From JBBQVS01 sp038211295 (lineage in GTDB: Bacteria; Chloroflexota; Ktedonobacteria; Ktedonobacterales; Ktedonobacteraceae), in NCBI GenBank assembly GCA_038211295.1, contig JBBQVS010000060.1:1-24613 (forward strand): 24,613 nucleotides of DNA. Direction: 5' to 3'. The notes beneath the pieces were generated by a model, which worked only from the letters and a program-made list of their open reading frames with translations, did not search any database and was not told where the DNA came from. Below, in pieces: positions 23,451 through 24,613 of this stretch. The position numbers and the translations under genes are program-made. The stretch's first letter is position 1. Every line of letters starts with the position of its first letter.

Positions 23451-24197
23451 ATGGCACAGACCGCGAACGATGGCAATAAGACAACACAAAAACTCGCTCG
23501 TCCTGGGCAACGTCAGCAGGAGCGTCTACAACGCATTGCGCGTCGAAGGCGGCGAAACCAGATTATCTTGAGTACAATAGTTGCGTTAATGCTAATTGGG
23601 ATAGGCATTGCAGGTGCTGTGCAATATCAGGCGTATAACAAGCACCAGCAAGACCTCTCAGTTGCTGCAACTGGTACAAGCACCACAAAGGCAAGCATAA
23701 AATCAACGGCGCAGGCAAAGGCGACGGTTACGGCTGTTGCTCATGTAACCGCGACCAGCGTTGCGCGGATAGTGGGAACCGCCTACGCAGGCACGCCCAT
23801 TCCTTCCGCAGGCCCCTCACAACCACCAAGCATACCATCATCATCGAGTGCTGTCGTGAAATCGCCTACGGGCCTGGAATATCTTGATGTAAAGGTTGGG
23901 ACGGGCGCAACCGCGCAGGCGGGTAGCACCGTCTCAGTCGAGTATACTGGCTGGCTGGCAAGCTCTGGCACAAAGTTCGATAGCAGCTTTGACCGTGGTG
24001 GGCAACCATATGACGTAACGCCACTTGGCAAAGCACAAGTGATTCCGGGTTGGAACGAGGGTCTTATTGGTATGAAAGTCGGTGGTACACGCCGTCTGCT
24101 CATTCCCCCATCCCTCGCCTATGGGTCGCAGGCGAACGGCCCTATTCCAGCAAACTCCGTGCTGATTTTTGACGTAACTGTTGTTGCCATTAAATAA
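23451..24197 (+). CDS. Membrane-anchored FKBP-type peptidyl-prolyl cis-trans isomerase
   Basis: 248 aa from the ATG at 23451, chosen for AAGGAG 12 bases upstream; the in-frame extension back to 23343 has no ribosome site and an uncharacteristic composition. A basic N-terminus (RIARRRRRNQ) precedes one membrane span (about 37-57), then an Ala/Thr/Ser/Pro-rich external linker (to about 135) and a complete FKBP domain (about 138-248). Ligand-pocket residues are present: VEYTGWL (about 162-168), KFDSSFDRG, VIPGW (about 197-201), GTRRLLIPPSLAYG and VLIFDVTVVAI. It should speed proline isomerisation of secreted or surface proteins outside the cytoplasmic membrane. It appears monocistronic and ends in a hairpin terminator. 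Confidence 0.9.
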   Translation: MAQTANDGNKTTQKLARPGQRQQERLQRIARRRRRNQIILSTIVALMLIGIGIAGAVQYQAYNKHQQDLSVAATGTSTTKASIKSTAQAKATVTAVAHVTATSVARIVGTAYAGTPIPSAGPSQPPSIPSSSSAVVKSPTGLEYLDVKVGTGATAQAGSTVSVEYTGWLASSGTKFDSSFDRGGQPYDVTPLGKAQVIPGWNEGLIGMKVGGTRRLLIPPSLAYGSQANGPIPANSVLIFDVTVVAIK

Positions 24198-24225
24198 GTT
24201 ATACATATGTGACAAGAGAAATAGG

Positions 24226-24251
24226 CCGCACAAACGGATGTGTTTGTGCGG
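24226..24251 (+). terminator. Hairpin terminator of the FKBP gene
   Basis: A perfect 10-bp stem CCGCACAAAC (24226-24235) / GTTTGTGCGG (24242-24251) with a 6-base loop begins 28 nt after the stop. Two G-U pairs may extend it. Only TTCCT follows, so the U-tract is poor, and efficiency is uncertain. Confidence 0.6.
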
Positions 24252-24613
24252 TTCCTAGCGTGGTTTCGGCTTGCTTTTTCCCATTACTGTCTGTAGTCGT
24301 TCGCCATTATCTGCTGTCTCTGCTGTCACTTTTGCTGTCACTTTTTGCCTCTTTCATCCCTGCTCTATCAAGCGTCGAAGGGCATTGAGCAATGGGCTTT
24401 CCTTGTCTTTCGACCTCATTATACCTTCATACCAAGAAAAAAGATACCTGCTACCGCAGCAAACAGAAGACACAAAGCAGGCGTTGGGGCGGTCTTGCCA
24501 GGCTCTAAAAGATGACCCCTCACAAGGCGCATGGCTCACCTCCACAGAGCGCACACATCACGTACTCATGCATTCGCTCCACTTTCCACAAAGGGGAAAC
24601 AACTCCCTGGTAT
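24252..24613 (-). pseudogene. Probable decayed coding sequence at the window edge
   Basis: No intact gene is seen in these 362 bases. On the minus strand one frame reads MRSKDKESPLLNALRRLIEQG, stops at a TGA (24354-24356), and continues in the same frame as KRQKVTAKVTAETADNGERL...KSKPKPR to a TAG near 24257, as if one short coding segment had been split by a stop. A neighbouring frame just upstream gives EPGKTAPTPALCLLFAAVAG, a membrane-span-like end. The pieces overlap by start/stop contacts (TAATG, ATGA), so a chain of tiny cistrons is the alternative reading. The family is unrecognised. Confidence 0.25.

Overview
The window reads as a chromosomal segment of a Ktedonobacteria-like member of the Chloroflexota. 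This is inferred only from gene content and style: a sigma / double-zinc-finger / TPR-CHAT cassette, Cache-type membrane sensors paired with DUF4388 (PATAN) proteins, a membrane-anchored PP2C phosphatase, an FKBP on a single-span anchor, IS200/IS605 remnants, and GC close to 50%. No rRNA, tRNA or CRISPR array was seen. I had no database access, so all family names come from motif recognition.

Layout. (1) 180-1634: a phosphate:H+ symporter-like MFS gene, preceded by a dyad and a Pho-box-like sequence and closed by a very strong terminator. (2) About 1710-2490: an IS200/IS605 relic. A ribbon-helix-helix gene (minus) faces an internally deleted tnpB (plus). Each gene ends in a right-end-like hairpin, and a shared region with a good sigma-70 promoter lies between them. 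(3) 2688-8990 (plus): a SpeD-family pyruvoyl decarboxylase with unusual active-site neighbours, then a close-packed run of four genes: an EamA permease with an extra C-terminal module, a 622-aa membrane protein, a LamG-like anchored protein and a PP2C Ser/Thr phosphatase. (4) 8998-14046 (minus): a MOSC-like gene and two tandem copies of a [DUF4388 regulator, Cache sensor] pair, each copy behind a similar promoter.

(5) 14047-14526: a divergent regulatory region with a perfect dyad over a candidate -10 box and a nested stem-loop. (6) 14527-19391 (plus): an ECF-like sigma factor, a cytosolic protein with two HxxxCxxC zinc fingers (likely anti-sigma), and a 1000-aa TPR-CHAT protease-like protein with an intact His/Cys dyad. 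(7) 19656-23127 (plus): a GT-C mannosyltransferase-like membrane protein, a SAP/DUF6434 protein and a HutF-type formimidoylglutamate deiminase; the last two overlap by 4 nt. (8) 23451-24197: a membrane-anchored FKBP with a hairpin terminator, then about 360 bp of apparently decayed sequence.

The two most system-like parts are the sigma / anti-sigma / CHAT cassette, which suggests protease-controlled release of a sigma factor, and the duplicated DUF4388 / Cache-sensor pairs. Those sensors end in a conserved C-terminal segment of about 150 residues that lacks the chemoreceptor signalling tip.
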